Assembly (NCBI RefSeq): GCF_013373365.1
Contig: NZ_CP035925.1
Coordinates: forward strand, 310,001 to 374,000
Origin: Lentibacillus sp. CBA3610
GTDB lineage: Bacteria; Bacillota; Bacilli; Bacillales; Amphibacillaceae
Direction: 5' to 3'
Length of the DNA stretch: 64,000 nt
Positions 47,245-54,787 of this stretch are shown here, piece after piece. The position numbers and the translations under genes were made by a program. Numbering within the stretch: position 1 is the first letter of the stretch; each line of letters opens with the position of its first letter. The notes beneath the pieces were generated by a model. That model ran no database searches and was not told the origin of the DNA. It saw only the letters and a program-made list of their open reading frames with translations.

Positions 47245-47988
47245 ATGAAGTTAACGATAATCGGTTATTGGGGCGGTTATCCTGCCCCGGGTGGTGCAAC
47301 GTCGTCATATATGGTGGAAAAAGACGGTTTCACCTTGCTGATGGATGCAGGCAGTGGGTCGTTATCAAAATTGCAAAACACAAAACCTGTGATGGATTTG
47401 GATGCGGTCATTCTTTCCCACTATCATAATGATCATGTGGCAGATATTGGTGTTTTGCAGTATGCATGGCTGGTTCAGTCTTATGTCAAGGATCGACAGG
47501 AAATATTGCCGATTTATGGTCATCAGGAAGATCAGGACGGATTCAAGTCATTGACGCATAAAAATACAGAAGGCGTCGCGTATGATCCCGATGCAACATT
47601 GGAGGTTGGACCATTCTCAATCACCTTTTTGAAGACTGCCCATCCGGTTCCATGCTATGGTATGCGGATTACCGATGGGGAGACGTCAATTGTCTATACG
47701 GCTGATACTGCTTTTAAGGAAGCATGGTATGATTTTGCAAAAGACGCTGATCTTTTGATTACGGACTGTAATTTCTATGAAGATCAGGATGGTTCATCAG
47801 CTGGCCATATGACAAGTAAAGAAGGGGCTACGATTGCTGACAAAGCAAATGTTAAAGAACTGATCCTCAGCCACCTTCCGCAATACGGAGATATTCAGAC
47901 CCTAGTCAAAGAAGCTGAGCAATATTTTACCGGGAATATTCAGCTGGCCAAAGACGGTCTTACTTGGGAAAAAAGTCGTAATTTTTGA
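47245..47988 (+). CDS. yhfI: MBL-fold metallohydrolase YhfI
   Basis: A 247-residue metallo-beta-lactamase-fold protein with the two-metal motif SHYHNDHVADIG, later HPVPCYGMRI, YTADTAF and a closing LSHLPQYG. RNase Z-like size without the RNase Z exosite. B. subtilis YhfI is the positional match; substrate not known. GAGGTGA before ATG 47245. Cytosolic. Followed by lplJ after about 60 bases, as in B. subtilis. Confidence 0.9.
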   Translation: MKLTIIGYWGGYPAPGGATSSYMVEKDGFTLLMDAGSGSLSKLQNTKPVMDLDAVILSHYHNDHVADIGVLQYAWLVQSYVKDRQEILPIYGHQEDQDGFKSLTHKNTEGVAYDPDATLEVGPFSITFLKTAHPVPCYGMRITDGETSIVYTADTAFKEAWYDFAKDADLLITDCNFYEDQDGSSAGHMTSKEGATIADKANVKELILSHLPQYGDIQTLVKEAEQYFTGNIQLAKDGLTWEKSRNF

Positions 47989-48052
47989 TAGCTTACGGTA
48001 TTTCATTTAGACTAAAAGATGGCAAATATTATTCTATGGGGGGGCCTATTTC

Positions 48053-49048
48053 ATGAAATTCATTGATAATCAGGGCATTACCGATCCGGCGATTAATTTG
48101 GCAATTGAAGAGTATATATTGCAGAATTTCGGGGAAAAAGATACATATTTATTATTTTATATCAATAAACCCTCGATTATTGTCGGCCGGAATCAGAACT
48201 CAGTTGAAGAAATTAACACCGAATATGTGGACGAGAACGGTATCAAAGTTATCCGGCGTCTGTCCGGCGGTGGCGCGGTGTACCATGATGAACAAAATCT
48301 CAACTTCAGCTTTATCACAAAAGATGACGGCAATAGTTTCCAGGATTTTGAAAAGTTCACCCAGCCTATTGTTGACGCACTGAATGAAGTGGGAGTACCC
48401 GCTGAAATGAAAGGTCGAAATGACTTGGCGGTTGAGGGCCGGAAAATTTCCGGGAATGCTATGTTTTCAACAAAAGGCCGTATGTTCAGTCATGGAACAC
48501 TAATGCTTGATTCCGAAATTGAAAATGTTGTGTCAGCATTGAATGTCAACAAAGAAAAAATCGAATCGAAAGGTATCAAATCGATTCGCAGCCGGGTTGC
48601 CAACATTTCCGAGTACTTGGATGAAAAAATTTCGATGGATGCGTTTAAAGAAATGATCCTGAAACATGTTTTTGATGTGGAAGATGTCAAAGATGTACCA
48701 CGTTACGACTTGACTGAAGCGGATTGGGAAGAAATTCACAAGATTTCCGAGACCCGTTATCAAAAATGGGAATGGAATTATGGCAAATCGCCTAAATTTA
48801 ATGTGCAGCAATCACATAAATTTGACGCAGGGTTAGTTGATGTTCGTCTGGACGTCAACAACGGCACTATTGAAAACTGCAAAATTTATGGAGACTTTTT
48901 TGGTATGGGAGAAATTAGTGATCTTGAAAATGCGTTGACAGATGTACGCCATGAGCGCAAAGCAATTGAGGAAGCATTGGCGGATGTTGATGTGCCGCAT
49001 TACCTCGGCAAGATTCCAAAAGATGAATTTATTAAGTTGCTGTATTAA
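48053..49048 (+). CDS. lplJ: Lipoate-protein ligase LplJ
   Basis: A 331-residue LplA/LplJ-type ligase: activates free lipoate with ATP and attaches it to E2 or GcvH domains. Motifs NQNSVEEINTEYV, RRLSGGGAVYHD, GRNDLAVEGRKISGNA are clear, and the C-terminal accessory domain is complete. Start ATG 48053 behind a G-rich site. In the yhfI-lplJ-lcfB order of B. subtilis. Confidence 0.93.
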   Translation: MKFIDNQGITDPAINLAIEEYILQNFGEKDTYLLFYINKPSIIVGRNQNSVEEINTEYVDENGIKVIRRLSGGGAVYHDEQNLNFSFITKDDGNSFQDFEKFTQPIVDALNEVGVPAEMKGRNDLAVEGRKISGNAMFSTKGRMFSHGTLMLDSEIENVVSALNVNKEKIESKGIKSIRSRVANISEYLDEKISMDAFKEMILKHVFDVEDVKDVPRYDLTEADWEEIHKISETRYQKWEWNYGKSPKFNVQQSHKFDAGLVDVRLDVNNGTIENCKIYGDFFGMGEISDLENALTDVRHERKAIEEALADVDVPHYLGKIPKDEFIKLLY

Positions 49049-49059
49049 TACAGTAAAAG

Positions 49060-49096
49060 AGCCGGCTGACTTAAATAAGACAGCCGGTTTATTAAT
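49060..49096 (+). terminator. lplJ terminator
   Basis: GCCGGCTG and CAGCCGG with a 12-base loop, then TTTATTAAT; modest T tail. Confidence 0.65.
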
Positions 49097-49130
49097 AAGT
49101 TCTGAGTATAACATTTTAGATGAAGACTTC

Positions 49131-49210
49131 AATCTTGAAATCGGCTAGTTCGCCGATTTCTTCCAATCCGACCTCCTCTGGAAAGACGAGGCGGGAGCCG
49201 AGTTTTTCTC
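49131..49210 (+). repeat. REP-B copy upstream of lcfB
   Basis: GAAATCGGC/GCCGATTTC hairpin with six-base loop, CCAATCCGACCTCCTCTGG, then a divergent second half ending GAGCCGAGTTTTTCTC. It ends 25 bases before the lcfB -35. Confidence 0.8.
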
Positions 49211-49235
49211 ATGTATCGTTTGGCATCGCTTTCAC

Positions 49236-49285
49236 TTGAATTTTTTAATTTTTTCCTCTATAATAAATGAATGATTATTCATTCA
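49236..49285 (+). promoter_or_regulatory. lcfB promoter with FadR operator
   Basis: TTGAAT, 17 bases, TATAAT (49259-49264), followed at once by TGAATGATTATTCATTCA (49268-49285), a perfect-arm palindrome that matches the Bacillus FadR box TGAATGAMTANTCATTCA at all but one base. A repressor here would block the transcription start; long-chain acyl-CoA releases FadR. Confidence 0.75.
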
Positions 49286-49302
49286 ATAGATAGGGGGAAA
49301 GT

Positions 49303-50844
49303 ATGGATATAACAAAACAGCTGTCGATTACTGCCAGGAAGAACCGCGATAAAACGGCATACATTTTTCAGGATAAAGAAACAAGCTATATGGAACTGGA
49401 AAATGCTGTAACGAAATTTGCTTCCCGTTTGCAGAAGCTTGGGTATAAGAAAGGCGACCACATAGCACTCGTCGTGGGAAACAGTCCATATTATATTATC
49501 GGGTTATATGGGGCATTACGAATGGGGGCAGTGGTTATTCCGATTAATCCATTGTACACATCACATGAATTGTCTTATATTTTGAAAAATGGTGATGTGA
49601 AAGGGGTTATCACCATGGATGTATTATTGGAAAAGTTTGAAGCGATTCAAAATCAGCTGCCGGATGTGCAACATTACATATCGTGTGAAAGCGGGGCTGA
49701 TATAGCACTGGAAGAAAGCCCATTATCAGCAAAATTGAAATCGTTTACGCAAATGGTGTCAGGAGAAGACAGCCTGGGGTTTAATGACCCGGGCACAAAT
49801 GATGAGGATACGGCCATTATCCTATATACTTCCGGAACAACAGGCAAACCAAAGGGTGCCATGCTGTCTCATAAAAACATTTTTTCGAATGCGAAAGATG
49901 TTGCCGATTATTTGACGATCGGCGCTGACGACCGTGTGATTGCTGCATTACCGATGTTCCATGTATTCTGTCTGACGGTTGCGCTGAATGCACCACTGAT
50001 GAATGGCGGAACAGTATTGATTATGCCAAAATTTTCACCGCAGGAAGTTTTCCGGATGGCACCGGAGCATAAAGCGACAGTTTTTGCGGGCGTCCCGACC
50101 ATGTACAATTATCTGCTGCAAAGTGCTGACGGTAATAAAGGGAGTTTTGGCGGGGTTCGTTTATGTATCTCCGGCGGATCAGCGATGCCTGTTTCATTGT
50201 TAAACGAATTTGAAAGGGCTTTCGATGTGACACTCTCTGAGGGATACGGCTTGTCAGAAGCCTCACCAGTCACATGCTTCAATCCGCTTGATCAACCACG
50301 GAAAGCGGGTTCAATCGGGACGAATATTGTCAACGTGGAAAACAAAGTTGTCGATGAGTTTGGCGAGGAAGTTTCGCCCGGTGAAGTCGGTGAATTGGCC
50401 GTTCGCGGGCCGAATGTCATGAAGGGCTATTATAAATCAGAGGAAGAAACAGCCGTTGCCCTAAGAGGCGGTTGGCTTCACACCGGTGATATGGCACGAA
50501 TGGACGACGAAGGGTACTTTTATATTGTTGACCGGAAAAAAGATATGATTCTTGTGGGTGGTTATAATGTTTATCCCCGCGAGGTAGAAGAAGTGCTGTA
50601 TGACCACCCTGCCATAGCGGAAGCAGCCGTAATTGGGACCCCGCACCCGGAATCAGGCGAATCCGTTTTTGCTTTTGTCGTAGCAAACGATTCCTCATTG
50701 GATGAAACAGCTTTATTGGAATTTTGTAAAGGACATTTGGCCAAATACAAAGTTCCATCGAAAATTGAGTTTCTGGATGAACTGCCGAAAAACACAACCG
50801 GGAAAATATTGCGCAAAAACTTGCGTGAACAGGTAGCACAATAG
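49303..50844 (+). CDS. lcfB: Long-chain fatty acid-CoA ligase LcfB
   Basis: A 513-residue AMP-forming acyl-CoA synthetase: P-loop motif ILYTSGTTGKPKGAM, GYGLSEASP, GWLHTGDMARMDDEGYFYIVDR and the C-terminal catalytic Lys in KNTTGKILRK. It activates long-chain fatty acids for beta-oxidation. A GGGGGAAAG site precedes ATG 49303. Positional match is B. subtilis lcfB (yhfL). The FadR box in its promoter supports the role. Confidence 0.94.
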   Translation: MDITKQLSITARKNRDKTAYIFQDKETSYMELENAVTKFASRLQKLGYKKGDHIALVVGNSPYYIIGLYGALRMGAVVIPINPLYTSHELSYILKNGDVKGVITMDVLLEKFEAIQNQLPDVQHYISCESGADIALEESPLSAKLKSFTQMVSGEDSLGFNDPGTNDEDTAIILYTSGTTGKPKGAMLSHKNIFSNAKDVADYLTIGADDRVIAALPMFHVFCLTVALNAPLMNGGTVLIMPKFSPQEVFRMAPEHKATVFAGVPTMYNYLLQSADGNKGSFGGVRLCISGGSAMPVSLLNEFERAFDVTLSEGYGLSEASPVTCFNPLDQPRKAGSIGTNIVNVENKVVDEFGEEVSPGEVGELAVRGPNVMKGYYKSEEETAVALRGGWLHTGDMARMDDEGYFYIVDRKKDMILVGGYNVYPREVEEVLYDHPAIAEAAVIGTPHPESGESVFAFVVANDSSLDETALLEFCKGHLAKYKVPSKIEFLDELPKNTTGKILRKNLREQVAQ

Positions 50845-50847
50845 AAA

Positions 50848-50879
50848 AAACGTGTTCCGGTATTCCGGGACACGTTTTT
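50848..50879 (+). terminator. lcfB terminator
   Basis: AAACGTGTTCCGG and CCGGGACACGTTT around TATT, then T residues. Confidence 0.88.
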
Positions 50880-50943
50880 CCTTAAAGGCTCTTTTCGTAG
50901 ATTTTGTTACACTTTAACCCTCTCAGTAGATACAAACTACGAC

Positions 50944-51251
50944 GTAAGTGCTTTGTTGATTTCCGTTCCGGGCAGTCGCGCACCTTAGGGCAACGCTTCA
51001 GCCTCCTCGGAAGAAAACCACTTCCTGCGGGGTCTTCAGCTGTTGCTTTTCCCGCAGGAGTCGACTGGCCTCCACTCCAATCAACAATCACAGGAGTGGT
51101 TTTATTTGAAGTGAGCACAAACCAGCGGAGGAAATATGCGGAGACTCCTGCGGGATGAGAGGCATAGGTGAGACCCCGGAGCGCGTCAGCGCGAGGAGGC
51201 TCACCAGCCGCCCGCGGAAAGCGAAGCGTATTTCCGGAGCGGTGTCATTCC
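50944..51251. repeat. REP-C copy: large GC-rich inverted repeat
   Basis: Left arm (50944-51067) and right arm (51121-51251) are imperfect inverse copies: CCTCCTCGG, CGGGGTCTTCAG, CCCGCAGGAGTC on the left answer GACTCCTGCGGG, TGAGACCCCGG, GCGAGGAGGCTCACC on the right. The centre holds CCACTCC/GGAGTGG. GC content is well above the surroundings. From memory, similar repeats are frequent in Bacillaceae genomes. No gene inside. Confidence 0.8.
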
Positions 51252-51280
51252 ACTCAACTCTTAGCTCTTTACGTTACAGT

Positions 51281-51401
51281 TTATCCTGCATCTAATGGTC
51301 AGTAGCCTGCCAAAATATGGCGACTAACTAACCCTAAATGCCGATTCTGTTCAACTAACATTCAGCGGAAAATGCGCTCCGCTGAATGAAGTTTCACTTT
51401 A
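51281..51401 (-). repeat. REP-A copy upstream of comK
   Basis: Distal hairpin GGTCAGT ... ACTAACC with inner GCC/GGC (slightly degenerate); proximal hairpin CATTCAGCGGA ... CTCCGCTGAATG. It lies 140 bases before the comK start. Confidence 0.8.
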
Positions 51402-51539
51402 TGGATTTTGTGTCAAATTTAGAAAATATGCTTCATAAAATTTTAAAAAAACAAAAATTATGTTGCTTTTTTCCTAATAAATTGGTAATTTATACATATG
51501 CCTCTTTCTTTTCATGTTTACATGAAAGGATGAAAACGA

Positions 51540-52061
51540 ATGATAGACAATTTTTACTCTCCATCATATGAAGTGACTCCCCTGACAATGGCGGTTATCG
51601 CACAGCAAGATGAAAATGGAAATACCAGCTCACGTGTGTTGGAAGAACAGGAAGAATATGTTATTCTTCATTCCCCAAGTAAAATGATTGATAACGCATG
51701 CAAGTTCTTCGGAAGCAGCCTTCGCGGCAGACAGGATGGCACACGTGATATTTGCGGTATTACACATAAAGCCCCCATTTCCATTGATCCAACCAGCGGC
51801 ATGTATTTTTTCCCGACAACTTCCCCAACCAACGCTAAATGTTCGTGGATTGCCCATTCGCATATCGACCAGGTAACCCAGGGACCGGGAAGGCAGGCGG
51901 AAGTTATCTTCAAAAACAAGAAGTCCGTTCTTCTTTCCGTTTCATTTGGCTCGATGCTTAATCAGGTGCAGCGGACTGCCCAGTACCGATATTTACTGGA
52001 CAACCGTATCAAGTATCTGCAGAGGCATAATTCGGATATGGTGGCAGAGCCTTTTGCATAA
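51540..52061 (+). CDS. comK: Competence transcription factor ComK
   Basis: A 173-residue ComK, the master activator of late competence genes. It is recognised along its length (VTPLTMAVIAQ, FFGSSLRGRQDGT, ISIDPTSGMYFFPTTSP, CSWIAHSHI). ComK binds pairs of AT-boxes as a tetramer. The C-terminal tail is shorter than in B. subtilis (192 residues); that tail takes part in proteolysis through MecA there. Its last 53 bases overlap the convergent yhjD gene. With AddAB and BdbC nearby it suggests possible natural transformation. Confidence 0.9.
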   Translation: MIDNFYSPSYEVTPLTMAVIAQQDENGNTSSRVLEEQEEYVILHSPSKMIDNACKFFGSSLRGRQDGTRDICGITHKAPISIDPTSGMYFFPTTSPTNAKCSWIAHSHIDQVTQGPGRQAEVIFKNKKSVLLSVSFGSMLNQVQRTAQYRYLLDNRIKYLQRHNSDMVAEPFA

Positions 52062-52398
52062 GTTCCCGCATAATCGTCTCCACTTTTTTACGGATCGCGG
52101 GGTTGAAATAATTACGTTTTTCTTCACGTCCCCTGCAAACAAATAAGTAGGATGAAAATGAATCATTTTTATTCAATGTAACAACTTGAATCTTTTTATC
52201 TTTCATCGCCTTTCGCAGCTCTTTTCGTTCATTTGCAGCTTCGGTATTCATTTTTTCCAAAAGTTTTATATAAGGTTCCTTAATTTTAAATGTTCCTTGC
52301 CGGATGTTCTGGATATCCTGCTGAATAACGACCATTGCCATTGAAAGAAACAGAAAGCGTGAGGCCAGTTGTAATTCATCGTCGTTCAGATAACGCAT
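52009..52398 (-). CDS. yhjD: YhjD-like protein
   Basis: A 129-residue helical cytosolic protein resembling B. subtilis YhjD (QQDIQNIRQGTFKIKEPYIKL, FVCRGREEKRNYFNPAIRKKVE). Function unknown. ATG 52398 is five bases after GGAGGAG; the upstream in-frame ATG 52431 has no good site. It sits before yhjE, as in B. subtilis, but on the opposite strand. Its 3' end overlaps the comK 3' end by 53 bases. Confidence 0.78.
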   Translation of the reverse strand: MRYLNDDELQLASRFLFLSMAMVVIQQDIQNIRQGTFKIKEPYIKLLEKMNTEAANERKELRKAMKDKKIQVVTLNKNDSFSSYLFVCRGREEKRNYFNPAIRKKVETIMRELMQKALPPYPNYASADT

Positions 52399-52650
52399 AT
52401 AATCTCCTCCATTAACGAACATTTGTTCCATGACTATTATATGATAAATTGATTAAAAATACACTAAAAAAATTAATTTGAGGTAAAATGATAAGAAAGA
52501 GGCTCATGTTATTTTACTCCACAGAAATCGAAAATGGAGGAATTTTTCTGAATAGGCTCTGCTATGCATATCCGTATGATTCCTTTAAAATAAAGTTATA
52601 CTATATAGCATATGCAGAAAACGATCGATGAGTAAGGGGACAATGAACAC

Positions 52651-53313
52651 ATGAAATTGCTTAACACCAGCATTATGGATTGGCGAATGTGGTTTGAACA
52701 GGACAAAATGGATGAATTTATTCTGGAATTACTGAATGAATATGAAAGTCTTGGACCGCTTCCAGGCATTTTATTACCATTTATAGAAGCATTTCTCCCA
52801 TTTTTGCCATTAATTGTATTTGTGTTTGCCAATGCAGCAGCATATGGCTTATGGGAAGGATTCATATTATCGTGGATAGGAGCTTGTGTTGGCGCGGTAC
52901 TGGTCTTTTTGCTCATCCGGAAGTTGGGGGACAAGCGTATATTTAAGGCAATCCGCCGGAATAAACAAGTGAGCCGGGTAACCAAATGGGTCGAACGGCA
53001 TGGCTTCGGTCCGCTTTTCCTATTAATGTGTTTCCCGTTTTCCCCGTCCTCGGTGATTAATGTGGTGGCAGGGCTTTCGAAAATAAGTATTCAGCAATTC
53101 ATCTTGGCCGTACTCATGGGTAAGTCGGTCATGATCTTTTCGATAGCTTTTGTAGGGTCAAGTATCTTTGAATTTGCTCAAAACCCGGTAAGAACAATTG
53201 TTGTCGGGGTTTGTATCGTATTATTCTGGTTGTTTGGAAAATATATCGAACGACGGCTGCAGCGAAAAATGATCATAGAGGAGATTTCCGACAGAGAACA
53301 GGTTAAAAAATAG
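52651..53313 (+). CDS. yhjE: DedA/TVP38-like membrane protein YhjE
   Basis: A 220-residue membrane protein with five or six hydrophobic segments and the SNARE-associated (VTT) core: PLPGILLPFIEAFLPFLPL, then FVFANAAAYGLWEGF and CFPFSPSSVINVVAGLS. Family members move or flip lipids. B. subtilis YhjE stands directly before sipV, and so does this gene. AAGGGG lies about 11 bases before ATG 52651. A REP-A element follows the stop. Confidence 0.85.
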   Translation: MKLLNTSIMDWRMWFEQDKMDEFILELLNEYESLGPLPGILLPFIEAFLPFLPLIVFVFANAAAYGLWEGFILSWIGACVGAVLVFLLIRKLGDKRIFKAIRRNKQVSRVTKWVERHGFGPLFLLMCFPFSPSSVINVVAGLSKISIQQFILAVLMGKSVMIFSIAFVGSSIFEFAQNPVRTIVVGVCIVLFWLFGKYIERRLQRKMIIEEISDREQVKK

Positions 53314-53330
53314 ATAATCAGGGTATGCTA

Positions 53331-53453
53331 GTAAAGCGAAACGTCATTCAGTGAAGTGCTTTATTTCACTGATGATAGTGAGACTTATCGGACATTTATG
53401 GACAGTTTACCCCCGTTTTTCGAGGTTTTACTGACCATTACATGCGGGATAAG
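53331..53453 (+). repeat. REP-A copy behind yhjE
   Basis: The only copy in plus orientation, starting 18 bases after the yhjE stop. CATTCAGTGAAG ... TTTCACTGATG hairpin, then GACAGT ... ACTGACC hairpin. It keeps the rule that the element follows a gene's stop in the sense direction. Confidence 0.75.
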
Positions 53454-53454
53454 A

Positions 53455-53523
53455 CAGAAATCAGAGGTCAGATGCCGGAAGCCGGATTTGAGGAAATCGG
53501 TGAAATAGCCGATTTTTCCTATG
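53455..53523 (-). repeat. REP-B copy in front of sipV (reversed)
   Basis: Reverse complement of the REP-B core: CAGATGCCGGA, AGCCGGATTTG, GAAATCGGT ... AGCCGATTTTTCC. It directly follows the REP-A copy and is read in frame as part of an extended but false sipV N-terminus. Confidence 0.7.
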
Positions 53524-53579
53524 TTTCTGATACTGGTAAAAAGTCATCGCTAAGCAAATTACCCTGGAGGAAACCTGGA

Positions 53580-54125
53580 ATGAAAAAAAGATATATTCGC
53601 ACATTAACCCCAGTCATAATAGTCGCTGTTGTGCTGGCAATTATTTTCCGAACCCATTTATTTGCCAGTTACGTTGTGAACGGAGAATCGATGGAACCAA
53701 CCCTGTATGACGGGAATCTGTTAATGGTCAATAAAGTGGTTTATAATCTGACAGATATTGATCGCTTTGATATTATTGTGTTTCATGCGAATCAACAAAA
53801 TGATTATGTGAAACGTGTTGTCGGCCTGCCTGGAGATGAACTAGTTTACGAAAATGATAAACTGTATGTTAATGGTGAATACGTGCCGGAAGAATTTTTG
53901 GAGCCGTTTCAAAACGTAAACGAACATCAGCCATACACAGAGGATTTCACCCTGGAGGGCATTACGGGCTCAGCGAAAGTCCCTGAAGGAAAACTGTTCG
54001 TATTGGGAGACAATCGCGGCGATAGTCTCGACAGCCGTAATATCGGTTTCATTAATATTGAACAACTTGTCGGGAAAGTAGATATCAAATACTGGCCATT
54101 TTCTGAAGTTTCGGCTAACAGTTAG
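53580..54125 (+). CDS. sipV: Type I signal peptidase (SipV-like)
   Basis: A 181-residue signal peptidase: one membrane anchor (TPVIIVAVVLAIIFRTHLF), catalytic Ser in NGESMEPTL and Lys in YVKRVVGLPGD, then GDNRGDSLDSRNIG. It removes signal peptides from exported proteins outside the membrane. ATG 53580 is used, nine bases after TGGAGG; the frame stays open upstream to 53442, but that part is REP-A and REP-B sequence. Position after yhjE matches B. subtilis sipV. Confidence 0.92.
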   Translation: MKKRYIRTLTPVIIVAVVLAIIFRTHLFASYVVNGESMEPTLYDGNLLMVNKVVYNLTDIDRFDIIVFHANQQNDYVKRVVGLPGDELVYENDKLYVNGEYVPEEFLEPFQNVNEHQPYTEDFTLEGITGSAKVPEGKLFVLGDNRGDSLDSRNIGFINIEQLVGKVDIKYWPFSEVSANS

Positions 54126-54143
54126 CATACATTTGGAAAGTGT

Positions 54144-54188
54144 ATAAAACCTATTTCTCTGGTAAAATGAGAAATAGGTTTTATTTTT
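54144..54188 (+). terminator. sipV terminator
   Basis: ATAAAACCTATTTCT and AGAAATAGGTTTTAT with an 11-base loop, then TTTT. Confidence 0.9.
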
Positions 54189-54329
54189 GATATTAGCTTT
54201 GAAATTATAAATCAGGGAATAAATTTAGGTTCTTTTGTGAGGCTGTTTTCTAAAAGATTGTTGTTCTTGCCATAAAATCCATATACTGCGACGCAACCAA
54301 TGTCTTCCTTCAATCCATCGGGGACGTGT

Positions 54330-54705
54330 GCTCGTACATCGTTGCGGAAAAATACTCGCTTTCCGCGGGGAACACTTCAGCCTCCTCGCTCGCGGGCCAA
54401 CACGATGTTGGTCACAAAGGCGTTGCCACAGGACGTGGCGTTCTTAGCCTTTGTTCCTTAGCGCTCGCTGCGGGGTCTTCAGACTGTTCCTTTCCCGCAG
54501 GAGTCTCGCATTTTTCCGCAGCTAGTGTTGTGTTTTGTCCTAGTGAAAGAACATTTAATGTACAGAAAGTCAAGAACAGCGGAGGAAATACACGGAGACT
54601 CCAGCGGGAGAATAGGCATAGGTGAGACCCCGCAGTGCGCCAGCGCGAGGAGGCTCACCAGCCGCCCGCGGAAAGCGGAGTGTATTTCCGGAGCGGTGTT
54701 ATTGC
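54330..54705. repeat. REP-C copy with a nested insertion
   Basis: Arms as in the 51-kb copy (CTTTCCGCGGGG, CCTCCTCG, CGGGGTCTTCAG, CCCGCAGGAGTC; GACTCCAGCGGG, TGAGACCCCGC, GCGAGGAGGCTCACC, CCGCGGAAAGCGG). The left arm holds an extra piece of about 70 bases (54394-54462) between two GCTCGC copies; it folds itself through ACAAAGGC/GCCTTTGT and GCCAC/GTGGC. The region has no gene; open frames across it are chance. Confidence 0.8.
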
Positions 54706-54787
54706 ACACAATTTTTCCAATGTGTGTCGCAGTTCATATCGACTACGAGGTTGGAAACAAACATTTTTCCTCAGGGGGGGTAATCTA

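Noticed and set aside
50882..51158. Open frames in the 51-kb REP-C copy
   Set aside because: Non-homologous, on both strands, and produced by the inverted repeat.
51402..51539. ComK AT-boxes upstream of comK (autoregulation)
   Set aside because: The region is rich in A and T runs but I could not find AAAA-N5-TTTT pairs with the right spacing.
54326..54787. Open frames across the REP-C element, including an N-terminal extension of addB
   Set aside because: They translate the GC-rich inverted repeat; the AddB family starts at MGVQFLLGRAGTGKS, which has a strong ribosome binding site.
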